Assembly: GCF_000720765.1 (NCBI RefSeq) | Contig: NZ_JODC01000013.1 | Coordinates: forward strand, 124,001 to 188,000 | From: Streptomyces sp. NRRL S-646 | GTDB taxonomy: Bacteria; Actinomycetota; Actinomycetes; Streptomycetales; Streptomycetaceae | Reading direction: 5' to 3' | DNA: 64,000 bases | Shown here: positions 16,686 through 26,200 of the stretch, piece by piece | Position numbering within the stretch: position 1 is the first letter of the stretch | Layout of the letters: the number at the start of each line of letters is the position of its first letter | Notes under the pieces: generated by a model | The model's input: only the letters and a program-made list of their open reading frames with translations | The model's database searches: none | What the model was told of the DNA's origin: nothing | Program-made: the position numbers and the translations under genes

Positions 16686-18500
16686 ATGACTGAGAGCAAC
16701 GGGTCGGCCGCGCCGGAGCGGAACGAGGACATGCCGGACTGGGAGAAGCGCTTCAGGGCGCCGCGGGTGTCACTGCCCGACTGGGCGGAGGACGCACCGG
16801 ACCGCTCCCTGTTCGTGTCGAACGCGACGGGGACGTACGAGCTGTACGCCTGGGACCGGGCCACGGGCGGACAACGCCAGGTCACGGACCGGCCGAACGG
16901 CACGACGGACGGCCTTCTCACCCCCGACGGCGCATGGGTCTGGTGGTTCGACGACAAGGACGGCGACGAGTTCGGCGTCTGGCGCAGACAGCCCTTCGAC
17001 GGCGGCGAGGACGAGCTCGCGGCACCCGGCCTGGAGGCCTCCTACCCGGCGGGCCTGGCCCTCGCCCGGGACGGCCGCACGGCGATCGTCGGCCGCTCCA
17101 CGGACGAGGACGGTACGACGATCCATCTCGCGCGCGTGGGCGAGGACCCGGTGGAGATCTACCGCCACCGCGAGTCGGCGGGCGTCGGCGATCTCTCCCA
17201 CGACGGTTCGCTGATCGCCATCGAGCACACGGAGCACGGCGACGCCATGCACTCCGCGCTGCGCGTCCTGCGCCCCGACGGCACGGCGGTCGCCGAACTG
17301 GACGACACCAAGGGAGGCACGGACGAGCTGGGCCTGGAGGTTCTGGGCTTCGCCCCCGTCGAGGGCGACACCCGGCTGCTCATCGGCCACCAGCGCCGCG
17401 GTCGCTGGGAGCCCCTGGTCTGGGACGTGGCGACCGGCGAGGAGACCGACCTGGCCCTGGAGCTGCCCGGCGACGTGAGCGCCGAGTGGTATCCGGACGG
17501 CACCGGCCTGCTCATCGTGCACAGCTTCGAGGCCCGCAGCGAGCTGTTCCGGTACGACCTGGCGAGCCGCGCCCTGACGGAGATCCCCACCCCGCCCGGC
17601 ACGGTCTCCGGCGCGACGGCCCGCCCCGACGGCAGCGTGGAGTACCTCTGGTCCTCGGCCGCCGAGCCGTCGGCGGTCCGCTCGACCACGGGCGGGGTGG
17701 TCCTCGACCCGCCCGGCATGAAGTCCCCGGGCTCGGTGCCGGTGGAGGACGTGTGGGTGGACGGCCCCGGCGGCCGTATCCACGCCCTGGTCCAGAAGCC
17801 GGCGGGCGCCACCGGCCCCCTGCCCACCGTGTTCGACATCCACGGCGGCCCCACCTGGCACGACAGCGACGCCTTCGCGGCCGGCCCGGCGGCCTGGGTC
17901 GACCACGGGTACGCGGTGATCCGCGTCAACTACCGCGGCTCCACCGGCTACGGACGCGCCTGGACCGACGCCCTCAAACACCGCGTCGGCCTCATCGAAC
18001 TGGAGGACATCGAGGCGGTCCGCGCCTGGGCGGTGAACTCCGGCCTCGCGGACCCCGACCGCCTCGTCCTCACCGGCGGCTCCTGGGGCGGCTACCTCAC
18101 CCTCCTCGGCCTCGGCACCCAGCCGGGCGCCTGGACGCTCGGCATCGCGGCGGTCCCGGTCGCCGACTACGTCACGGCGTACCACGACGAGATGGAGGCC
18201 CTGAAGGCCATGGACCGCACCCTCCTCGGCGGCACCCCCGAGGAGGTCCCCGAACGCTTCGAGGCCTCGTCCCCCCTCACCTACGTCGACCAGGTCAGAT
18301 CCCCGGTCTACATCTCGGCCGGTGTCAACGACCCCCGCTGCCCCATCCGCCAGATCGAGAACTACGTCAAACGCCTCGAAGCCCGCGGCGCCACCCACGA
18401 GGTGTACCGCTATGACGCGGGGCACGGTTCGTTGGTGGTGGACGAGAGAATCAAGCAGGTCCGGCTGGAACTGGAGTTCGCGGAGCGGTACCTGGCCTGA
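16686..18500 (+). CDS. S9-family prolyl-oligopeptidase-like serine peptidase
   Basis: A 604-residue cytoplasmic peptidase. The N-terminal half is a beta-propeller (WDRATGGQRQVTD, WVWWFDDKDGDEFGVW, WYPDGTGLLIV). The C-terminal alpha/beta hydrolase carries the triad: Ser466 in GGSWGGYL, Asp549 in GVNDPRCP, His580 in DAGHGS, with HGGP as oxyanion motif. This is acylaminoacyl-peptidase-like. No signal peptide. It ends 41 bases before the second dispersed hairpin. Confidence 0.92.
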   Translation: MTESNGSAAPERNEDMPDWEKRFRAPRVSLPDWAEDAPDRSLFVSNATGTYELYAWDRATGGQRQVTDRPNGTTDGLLTPDGAWVWWFDDKDGDEFGVWRRQPFDGGEDELAAPGLEASYPAGLALARDGRTAIVGRSTDEDGTTIHLARVGEDPVEIYRHRESAGVGDLSHDGSLIAIEHTEHGDAMHSALRVLRPDGTAVAELDDTKGGTDELGLEVLGFAPVEGDTRLLIGHQRRGRWEPLVWDVATGEETDLALELPGDVSAEWYPDGTGLLIVHSFEARSELFRYDLASRALTEIPTPPGTVSGATARPDGSVEYLWSSAAEPSAVRSTTGGVVLDPPGMKSPGSVPVEDVWVDGPGGRIHALVQKPAGATGPLPTVFDIHGGPTWHDSDAFAAGPAAWVDHGYAVIRVNYRGSTGYGRAWTDALKHRVGLIELEDIEAVRAWAVNSGLADPDRLVLTGGSWGGYLTLLGLGTQPGAWTLGIAAVPVADYVTAYHDEMEALKAMDRTLLGGTPEEVPERFEASSPLTYVDQVRSPVYISAGVNDPRCPIRQIENYVKRLEARGATHEVYRYDAGHGSLVVDERIKQVRLELEFAERYLA

Positions 18501-18540
18501 CGGTGGCTCCTCGGCGCCGGGCAGGCATTTTCAGCCCGTC

Positions 18541-18581
18541 GTGGGGGTCCCCCCGCTCGAGCGAAGCCGAGAGTGGGGGAG
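18541..18581. terminator. Dispersed CTCGAGCGAAGCC hairpin (copy 2)
   Basis: GTGGGGGTCCCCCC then GCTCGAGCGAAGCCGAGAG and TGGGGGAG. It sits between the convergent S9 peptidase and RCK-protein genes. The core is identical to the copy at 14876, in the opposite orientation. Probable bidirectional terminator. Confidence 0.7.
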
Positions 18582-18599
18582 TTTGAGGACGAGGCCCGT

Positions 18600-20603
18600 T
18601 CAGGGCCGAAGCGGAGGTCTGGGGGCGGCAGCCCCCAGCAACGCCCGCTCGGGCGGCCGCCGCCCCAGCAGCTCCGCCAACCCCCGCCGAGTAGCCGCCA
18701 GCACAACCCGGTCAGAGCCCTTCAGCACCCGGTCCTCCGGCAGATCCCACACCAGCCCCGGCCCCCGTACGTCCTCGTACGCCTCCTCCGCCGCCGGCTC
18801 CTCCCGGCGGCCACCCGCAGCCCCCGTATCCAGCGCCAACACCCGCCAAGCCCCCGCCCGAAACGCCTCCGCAACGGTCTTTCCCTCCAGCTGCGGATGC
18901 CCGGCCACATTCATCGCGGCGAACAGCAACACCCGCCGCTCCACCGGAATCGCCCCCAGAATCTGCCGCCCCATCATCGCCCCGGCAAATGCGGGCGCCG
19001 CCAGATGAGAAACACTCCGGCTCCGCGTGGACGCACGCGGATGAGCAGCCCGCAGTGTCCGGTACACGGCGGTCGCGAAGTCGTCGTCGTACAGCCGCAG
19101 CACGACCCGCAGATCGGGCCGCACGGACCGCGCGTACAGCGCGGCCTCGAGATTCGTGGTGTCCGCGCTGGTCACCGCCAGCAGCGCATGGGCACGGTGG
19201 ATCTTGGCGGCCTCCAGAACGCCTTCCTGGGTGACGTCCCCGAGCACCACAGGAACCCGCAACCGCCGCGCCGTGGCCAGCCCCCGGGCATCGGGATCGG
19301 ACTCGACGCACACCACGGGGATGTGCAGTTCCCGCAGCCTGGTCAGCACCCGTGTACCGATCTTGCCGAGACCGAGGAGGACCACATGCCCGCCCAGCCC
19401 CCGCGGCGGCTTCCGCAGCGCGGAAGCGGTCCGGAAGGTGCCCAGCGCCTCCAGCACCGCGGCCAGCAGAACCGGCAGCAGCAGCAACCCCGTCAGCCCG
19501 GACAGGAGTTGGAGGATCTGCCGCCCGATGGACGCCCCGATGGCCGGGTTGTCGATGGCGAAGAGATCGAGCAGCGTCAGATAGAACGCGCTCAGCGGAT
19601 GCATCCCCGTCACCAGCCACAACGCCACCGCGAGCGCGACCACGCACCCGACCATGCCCGCCAGCGACCACCGAAGCCGCCGCGAGAACAGCGAGGAGAA
19701 CGCCACGGCCCCGCGGGCCGGGGGCAGTTGGGGCCCGGCGTAGGACACCTGCTCCAGTACGACGGTGCCGCGGCCGGTCGCGGCGCGGACCGCCGCCGCG
19801 TCGGGCAGCAGCTCCGGCCCCTGCTCGCCGCCGCTGTCGGCGCCGTCCGCGGACAGCAGCGCCAGCGTGGCCAGCCCCGGCCGGGCCAACTGACCGACGA
19901 GCGGCGTCCGTTCCACCGCCCGCAGCAGCAGCCCGTCGGTCTGTACGACCTTGCTGGTGCCGGCGACGGCGGTGGCGGCCAGCGCGGGCGCGGCCGTATC
20001 GGCGTCGGAGAGCACGGTGGTGGAGGTGTCGCTGCCGGCGGAGGCGCCGTCGCCGGTCGCCAACGCGGCGGCCTGGTCGAGGAGTTCCTCGATGTGCTGG
20101 CCGAGCCGACGGTTGTAGAGCCTGAGGACGAGCCGCAGCCGGGGGTTGAGCCGGCGGGCGGTGAGGGCGGCGCGGATGTTGGTCTCGTCGTCGTCGTACA
20201 CGAGCGCCAGCGCGGCGGCCCGCTCCACGCCCGCCGCGCCGAGCACCTCCTCGGTCGCCTCGGCGGCCTCCACGACCTGGGCGTTTCCGACGGGTTCGGC
20301 GGCGCCGCCGTTCGCCCGGTTGACGGCCGCGTTCACCATGCGGTCGAAGAGTGCCGCTGTCGTCGCCCGCGCGCGCCCGACCACCGGCGGTCGCACCCCG
20401 CGGTCGGCGGGCGGCACCACGAGCGTGACCTGTTCGCCGTACACCCCCCGCAGTTCGGCGGCCAGCCGATGCGCCAGTCCGTCGTCGCCGCACACCACCA
20501 TGTGCGCCGACACCTCACCACTTGCCACACCTTGATTCGGAACGCTCCCCACGAGTGAGAAGACTGCCTCACCGGGAGAGGTGGTTCCAGAAGCAACAGG
20601 CAT
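18600..20603 (-). CDS. Membrane protein with two RCK/TrkA-N NAD-binding domains
   Basis: A 667-residue protein. An N-terminal Rossmann domain (HMVVCGDDGLAHRLAAEL) is followed by a variable region. A membrane segment lies at about residues 312-395 (WSLAGMVGCVVALAVALWLV, then a short re-entrant-like stretch and LTGLLLLPVLLAAVLEAL). A second, canonical RCK domain follows (HVVLLGLGKIGTRVLTRLRE, GxGxxG). The layout, two TM helices between ligand-binding RCK domains, is that of ion channels or K+-transport regulators. No clear TVGYG filter is visible, so the ion is not assigned. It is divergent from the permease gene. Confidence 0.8.
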   Translation of the reverse strand: MPVASGTTSPGEAVFSLVGSVPNQGVASGEVSAHMVVCGDDGLAHRLAAELRGVYGEQVTLVVPPADRGVRPPVVGRARATTAALFDRMVNAAVNRANGGAAEPVGNAQVVEAAEATEEVLGAAGVERAAALALVYDDDETNIRAALTARRLNPRLRLVLRLYNRRLGQHIEELLDQAAALATGDGASAGSDTSTTVLSDADTAAPALAATAVAGTSKVVQTDGLLLRAVERTPLVGQLARPGLATLALLSADGADSGGEQGPELLPDAAAVRAATGRGTVVLEQVSYAGPQLPPARGAVAFSSLFSRRLRWSLAGMVGCVVALAVALWLVTGMHPLSAFYLTLLDLFAIDNPAIGASIGRQILQLLSGLTGLLLLPVLLAAVLEALGTFRTASALRKPPRGLGGHVVLLGLGKIGTRVLTRLRELHIPVVCVESDPDARGLATARRLRVPVVLGDVTQEGVLEAAKIHRAHALLAVTSADTTNLEAALYARSVRPDLRVVLRLYDDDFATAVYRTLRAAHPRASTRSRSVSHLAAPAFAGAMMGRQILGAIPVERRVLLFAAMNVAGHPQLEGKTVAEAFRAGAWRVLALDTGAAGGRREEPAAEEAYEDVRGPGLVWDLPEDRVLKGSDRVVLAATRRGLAELLGRRPPERALLGAAAPRPPLRP

Positions 20604-20696
20604 GAGCCATCAAGTCACTGAACGGGCGCACCTTCTCCACCGTATGGAAGGGGAGGGAAACCAGCGCCCTTCCCCACCACCGGAGGTACCACACCC

Positions 20697-21749
20697 GTGG
20701 CCATCACCAAAGCAGCCCCTACGGGGGCGGACAGCCATGAGCCGGTGGACGGCCTTCCCGCCACGAGATCACCCGACCCGAATCCTTCCGACCCGAAACC
20801 GTCCGAGTCGAAGTCCCCCCTCGTCCTGACCATGCTCCTGCTTCTGCTGGTGCTGCTGCAGGGCCCCATCCGCGGGGCGCTCTCCGCACCCGTCATGCAG
20901 AGCTGGATGACGGTGTTCGTGGCCGTGCTCGTGCAGGCGCTGCCCTTCCTCGTCCTAGGGGTGCTGCTGTCGGCGGCGATCGCGGTGTTCGTACCGGCGT
21001 CGTTCTTCGCCCGGGCGCTGCCGAAGCGGCCCGTGCTGGCGGTCCCGGTCGCCGGGCTGGCGGGCGCGGTGCTGCCGGGCTGCGAGTGCGCGTCGGTGCC
21101 GGTGGCAGGCGCGCTGGTGCGCCGGGGCGTCACCCCCGCCGCGGCCCTCGCCTTCCTCCTCTCCGCCCCGGCGATCAACCCGATCGTGCTGACGGCGACC
21201 GCGGTCGCCTTCCCCCGCAACCCGGAAATGGTCCTCGCCCGTTTCGTCGGCAGCCTGCTGGTGGCGTGCGTGATGGGCTGGCTGTGGCAACGCCTCGGCC
21301 GCACCGACTGGCTGCGCCCGCCGGAGCGCCCGCACTACGAGGGCCAGAGCAAGGGGGCCGCCTTCTGGGGCTCGGTCCGCCACGACGTGATGCACGCGGG
21401 CGGCTTCCTGGTCATCGGAGCGATGGCGGCCGCGACGCTCAAGGCGGTCGCCCCCGCGAGCTGGCTGCGCACGGCGGCGGCCAACCCGCTGGTCGCGATC
21501 CTGGCCCTGGCGATCCTCGCCGTCCTGCTGTCCATCTGCTCGGAGGCGGACGCGTTCGTGGCGGCGTCGCTGACCCAGTTCTCGCTCACGGCCAAGCTGG
21601 CGTTCCTGGTCGTGGGCCCCATGATCGACCTCAAGCTGTTCGCGATGCAGGCGGGCACCTTCGGCCGGGGCTTCGCCCTGCGCTTCGCCCCTGCCACCTT
21701 CGCCCTCGCGATCGCGGGCGCGGTCCTGACCGGGGCGGTGCTGCTGTGA
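20697..21749 (+). CDS. DUF318-type permease
   Basis: A 350-residue protein with about eight TM helices. GTG start with GGAGG upstream. The family signature is PGCECASVPVAGALVRRGVT followed by FLLSAPAINPIVL, repeated in inverted form in the C-terminal half (LSICSEADAFVAAS, then VGPMIDLKL). The CEC motif suggests metal or thiol chemistry. Related proteins include ArsP-type permeases. It overlaps the following gene by GTGA, and the two form a conserved pair. Confidence 0.85.
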   Translation: MAITKAAPTGADSHEPVDGLPATRSPDPNPSDPKPSESKSPLVLTMLLLLLVLLQGPIRGALSAPVMQSWMTVFVAVLVQALPFLVLGVLLSAAIAVFVPASFFARALPKRPVLAVPVAGLAGAVLPGCECASVPVAGALVRRGVTPAAALAFLLSAPAINPIVLTATAVAFPRNPEMVLARFVGSLLVACVMGWLWQRLGRTDWLRPPERPHYEGQSKGAAFWGSVRHDVMHAGGFLVIGAMAAATLKAVAPASWLRTAAANPLVAILALAILAVLLSICSEADAFVAASLTQFSLTAKLAFLVVGPMIDLKLFAMQAGTFGRGFALRFAPATFALAIAGAVLTGAVLL

Positions 21750-22486
21750 ACCGGCAGGCACAGGCGGCGGTCCTGTTCCTCACGGGTGCGGCCCTGCTGC
21801 ACGCGGGCTTCACCAACCTGTACCTGCGGTACGTCAAGGCGGGGCTGCAGCCGCTGTTGCTGCTGTCCGGCGGGGTTCTGATCGCGGCGGCGCTGGCGAC
21901 GGTCTGGTACGAGTGGCGGGGGCGGAAGGAAAACCGGGGCGAGGGACACGGCCACGATCACGGCGACGGTCATGTCCACCGCGAACCCCGCGTCTCCTGG
22001 CTCCTCGTCCTCCCTCTCCTCGCGCTCATCCTGGTCGCCCCGCCGGCCCTCGGCTCCTACAGCGCCATGCGCACCGGTACGGCCCTGCAGCAGCCGTACG
22101 GCTACAACCGGCTGCCCGCGAGCGGCCCGCTCGACCTCACCGTGGTCGACTACGCGAGCCGCGCGGTCTACGACCACGGCCGTTCCATCGACGGCCGCCA
22201 GATCAAGGTCACCGGATTCGTCGCGCTGGACCGTAGCGGCAGCCCGTACCTGGTCCGGATGGCCCTCAACTGCTGTGCCGCGGACGCCCAGCCGGTGAAG
22301 ATCGCCCTGACCGGCACGATCCCGCCGGTCCTGCAACCGGACAAGTGGCTGCAGGTGACCGGTACTTACACCGCCAAGCAGACTAAGGACCCCGTCAACA
22401 ACGGCCCGATCCCGTACCTCCGCGTCACCGCGGCGACGCCGGTGCCGACGCCGAAGGACCCGTACGACGAGTCCTGGAACAACTGA
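21746..22486 (+). CDS. TIGR03943-family membrane protein, partner of the permease
   Basis: A 246-residue protein. The GTG at 21746 overlaps the permease stop. There are two N-terminal TM helices, a His-rich loop (GHGHDHGDGHVH, residues about 70-82) that could bind zinc, cobalt or similar metals, a third TM, then an exported domain with RMALNCCAADAQPV and a small OB-like fold (GTIPPVLQPDKWLQVTGTY). The permease plus TIGR03943 pair is widespread in bacteria and is thought to form a two-subunit membrane complex. The transported species is not established. Confidence 0.82.
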   Translation: MNRQAQAAVLFLTGAALLHAGFTNLYLRYVKAGLQPLLLLSGGVLIAAALATVWYEWRGRKENRGEGHGHDHGDGHVHREPRVSWLLVLPLLALILVAPPALGSYSAMRTGTALQQPYGYNRLPASGPLDLTVVDYASRAVYDHGRSIDGRQIKVTGFVALDRSGSPYLVRMALNCCAADAQPVKIALTGTIPPVLQPDKWLQVTGTYTAKQTKDPVNNGPIPYLRVTAATPVPTPKDPYDESWNN

Positions 22487-22556
22487 CCCTGGATATCTGA
22501 TGGTCAGTCAGTTAACGTCCCCTGCTGTACGGCCTGAACGCAGGTGAGGGAAACGG

Positions 22557-23042
22557 GTGAACGAAGGGGTGAGCGCAGTGGAGACGACGACCCGTCCCGC
22601 CAGTCCGCAGCCGACCGGGGCTCCCCGCTGGGTCGCGCAGTTCCACCGGCCCTCCTCGGCCTCCTGGGAGGTGTGTGCGGAGTCCCCGCACCGTGCTCCG
22701 GTGGAGTACGCGCTCGGCGAGATGGCCCACACGGTGCGGGCACGCGGCAGCGACCTCGTGGTCAGCCTGTGGGGTCCGAAGGACGGTGCCTGGCAGCGCT
22801 TCGACGTGTCGACCGCGAACGCCGCGACGCCCGAGCCGCCGTCCGCCGGCCCCGAGGAGCCGAGCACGCTGACGGAGCGGATGAGCGGCCGGCGGCAGCA
22901 GGTGCTCCTGGCCGGGCTGAGCAAGGCAGGGCTCTACGACCTCGCCCCGGACGACCACGCAGCCGTACAGGCCCTCGTCGAGCAACTCGACGAGACCACG
23001 GTGCGCAAGGTCGCCCAGTGGCTGACCGCCGGAAGGGCATGA
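22557..23042 (+). CDS. Conserved hypothetical protein (161 aa)
   Basis: A soluble acidic protein, GTG start. A beta-rich N-terminal half (RWVAQFHRPSSASWEVCAES) is followed by a helical C-terminal half (QVLLAGLSKAGLYDLAPDDH, then VRKVAQWLTAGRA). I recognise it only as a Streptomyces conserved hypothetical. It is followed by a clear terminator. Confidence 0.6.
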   Translation: MNEGVSAVETTTRPASPQPTGAPRWVAQFHRPSSASWEVCAESPHRAPVEYALGEMAHTVRARGSDLVVSLWGPKDGAWQRFDVSTANAATPEPPSAGPEEPSTLTERMSGRRQQVLLAGLSKAGLYDLAPDDHAAVQALVEQLDETTVRKVAQWLTAGRA

Positions 23043-23046
23043 GAAT

Positions 23047-23086
23047 GCCCGACCGCTGGCGACGGGGGATGCACCAGCGATCGGGC
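23047..23086 (+). terminator. Hairpin terminator
   Basis: A 13-bp stem with one mismatch (GCCCGACCGCTGG / CCAGCGATCGGGC), 14-base loop, five bases after the stop at 23042. Confidence 0.7.
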
Positions 23087-23217
23087 TGTGGCCAAGCGTA
23101 ACAAGGCCGCGGGCCCGACGGGAGTCGGCTGTTCCGCCGCGTCGCGGGGATGTGGCCGGGATCACTGGGTAGGCCCCGTTGACCAGGGGCTGTCACCAGG
23201 GCTTCCACCAGCTCGGA

Positions 23218-26200
23218 CTATTGACCGCACGGAGGTTTGTACGAGAGCCGTGGCAGATATTCGTGCCATTTCTCCGGTGTCAGAACGCCCTGTGTGGTCG
23301 AGCAGATGTGCCGGATCGCGTCGTCCGTGTCCAGGTTCCACAGCCGTACGGTGTCGGCGCCGCTCGACACCCCCAGCAGATGGCTCCTGGGGCTGAACGC
23401 CAGGAAGTTGCCGGTCTTGGCGTTGGGGCTCATGGACTGCCCGATGGGGGCGGCCCCGGAGGGGTCGGCCACGTTCCAGAGGCGGACGGTGTTGTCGTTG
23501 CCGCCGCTGGCCAGGGTGCGGCCGTCCTGGCTGAGGGTGAGCGACACGACCGCTTCGGTGTGACCGGTCAGGGGGCTGCCGGCCTCGGTCGCCTCGCGGG
23601 GGTCGGTGACGTTCCACAGCCGGACCGTGTCGTCGTCGCTGCCGCTGGCCAGCGTGCGGCCGTCGGGACTGTAGACGAGGACGTTGACCGGTCCGCCGTG
23701 CCCGGTGAGCGGTGTGCCGAGGGGGGAGACACGGCGGGGGTCGGTGACGTTCCAGAACCGGATGGTGGCGTCCGCGCTGCCGCTGGCGAGGGTATGGCCG
23801 TCCGGACTGAAGACGAGGCTGTTGATGTAGCCCTTGTGACCGGTGAGCGGTGCGCCGAACCTGACGGCGCGGGACGGGTCGGCGACGTTCCACAGCTGGA
23901 TGGTGCGGTCGTCGTAGGGGCTCGCCAGGATGCGTCCGTCCGGGCTGAAGGCCAGCGCGTCGGTGCCCGTGAAGCGGGTCCGTATGGTGAGGGGAGTCCT
24001 GTGGGAGACCGGCCGGGTCGGGTCGGTGACGTTCCACAGGTACAGCTTCCCGCGTCCGTTCATCACGGCGAGCGTGTGGCCGTCGGGGGAGAAGACCAGC
24101 TGGCGCTGGCCGCCGTCCGCGGGCATGAACGGTTTGCCCATGGCCACGGGCCGGCCGGGAACCTTCACGTTCCACAGCCGGATCCGCCCGTCGCGCGCGG
24201 CCATGGCGAGCACCTGCCCGTCCGGGCGGAAGGCCCCGAAGGCGCCGACCATGTCCGAGGTCGGCACCGACCACAGGCGGACCTTGCTGTCGCCGCTGCC
24301 GGTGGCGAGGGTGCGGCCGTCGGGGCTGAAGCCCACGGCGTACATCTCCCCGCTGCTGCCCGCGAGCGGCTCGCCGACCTGGGAGGGGGAAGCCGGGTCG
24401 CTGACGTTCCACAGACTCGCCGTGCTGTCCGCGCTGCCGGCCGCGAGCATGCCGCCCTTCGGGCTGAAGGCCACGGACCACACGGGACCGGTGTGGCCGG
24501 TGAGCGGCGAGCCGAGCTCGGTGGCGTGGCGCGGGTCGGTGACGTCCCACAGCCGGATGGTGTCGTCAGCGCTGCCGCTGGCGAGGGTGTGGCCGTCGGG
24601 GCTGAAGGCCACCGAGTGCACCGTGTCCGCGTGGCCCTTCAGCACGGTGTCGATCGGCTTCGGACGGCGCGGATCGGCCATGTCCCACAGCTTGATCGTG
24701 TTGTCGTCGCCTCCGGCTGCCAGCAGGTGTCCGTCGGGGCTGAAGGCCACGGACCGCACGGCCGCGGAGTGGCCGGTCAGGGCACCGAGCGGCTTCGGAC
24801 GGCCCGGGTCGGTCATGTCCCACAGCCGTACGGTGTGGTCCTCGCCGGCAGCGGCGAGCGTGCGGCCGTCCGGGCTGAAGGCGAGCAGATAGATCGTGCC
24901 GGTGTGGCCGGTCAGGGGCGTGCCGAGCGGCCTGGGGTGGGCGGGATCCCGTACGTCCCACAGCCGGACGGTGCCGTCGTCGCCCGCGCTGGCGAGGGTG
25001 TGGCCGTCCGGGCTGAAGAGCGCGGTGCTCACCCAGCTGGTGTGGCCGGTGAGCGGCTTGCCCAACGGTTTCGGGTGCGAGCGGTCGCTGACGTCCCACA
25101 GCCGGACCGTGCGGTCGTAGCTGGCGGTGGCCAGGAGCTTGCCGTCCGGGCTGAACGAGGTGAGGTAGACGGCACCGGTGTGGCCGAGCAGCGGCGTGGC
25201 CAGCGGCGCGTTCACGATCGAGACCAGCCGGTTGTTGGTGCCCGCGTCGTCCGGCCGCAGATCATGGGCGACCAGGTCCAGCTGGGCGGAGAGCGAGGGG
25301 TCGGTGTACTGGACGCGGTCGGCCTCGGCGACCACCTGCTCGAACACCGCGTCGTTGCGCTGCTGCCAGGCGAGGACCGCCGCGCCGACGGCCAGGACGG
25401 ACAGGACGACCAGCGCGGACACCGCCCCGCGCCGCATCACGAGGGTGCGCTTGCGCAGCCGTACCGAAGCGGCCAGGAACTCCACCGCGCTGCGGGTCAG
25501 GAAGGTGTCGCCGGCGGACTTCGCCCAGGTGCGGGCCTGGGCCAGCCGCGAACCCCGGTACAGCAGCGAGGAGTCGCGGTCCGAGCCCTCCCAGGCCCGG
25601 CCGTCCTCCTCCAGCTGCTGGCGCAGCAGATGGTCGTTGCGGCCCTCGTCGATCCAGTCGCGCAGCCGCGGCCATGCGGTCAGCAGCGCCTCGTGGGTGA
25701 TCTCCACGGTCTCCGCGTCGAGCGTCACCAGCCGGGCGCGGACCAGCGCCTCCAGCGACTCCTCGGTCTTGCCTGGATCCGTCGACTCCTGCGCCAGCTG
25801 ACGCCGGGTCCCGCGACGGCGGGTGGCCTGGGTGTCCTCGTTCAGCCGGACCAGCCGCAGCAGCAGCAGCCGCGCGGCCGTACGCGCCGGCGGGTCGAGG
25901 CTCGACCAGGCGCGTTCGGCGGTCGCGGCCACCGCGCCCTGGATCCCGCCCGCGGCCCGGTAACCGGCCAGCGTCAGCCGCCCCGCCTTACGTCGCTGCC
26001 AGGTGGCGAGCAGCGCGTGCGAGAGCAGCGGCAGCACCCCGGCGTCGTGCGCCCCGCGGGGCCCGTCGGCGCTCACCTCCCGGACGATCAGCTCCGCGAG
26101 ACCCGGTTCGAGTTCGAGGCCCACGGCCTTGGCCGGACCGGTCACCGCCTCGCGCAGCTCGGCCGTGCTCAGCGGCCCGAGCACCATGTGCCGGTGCTGC

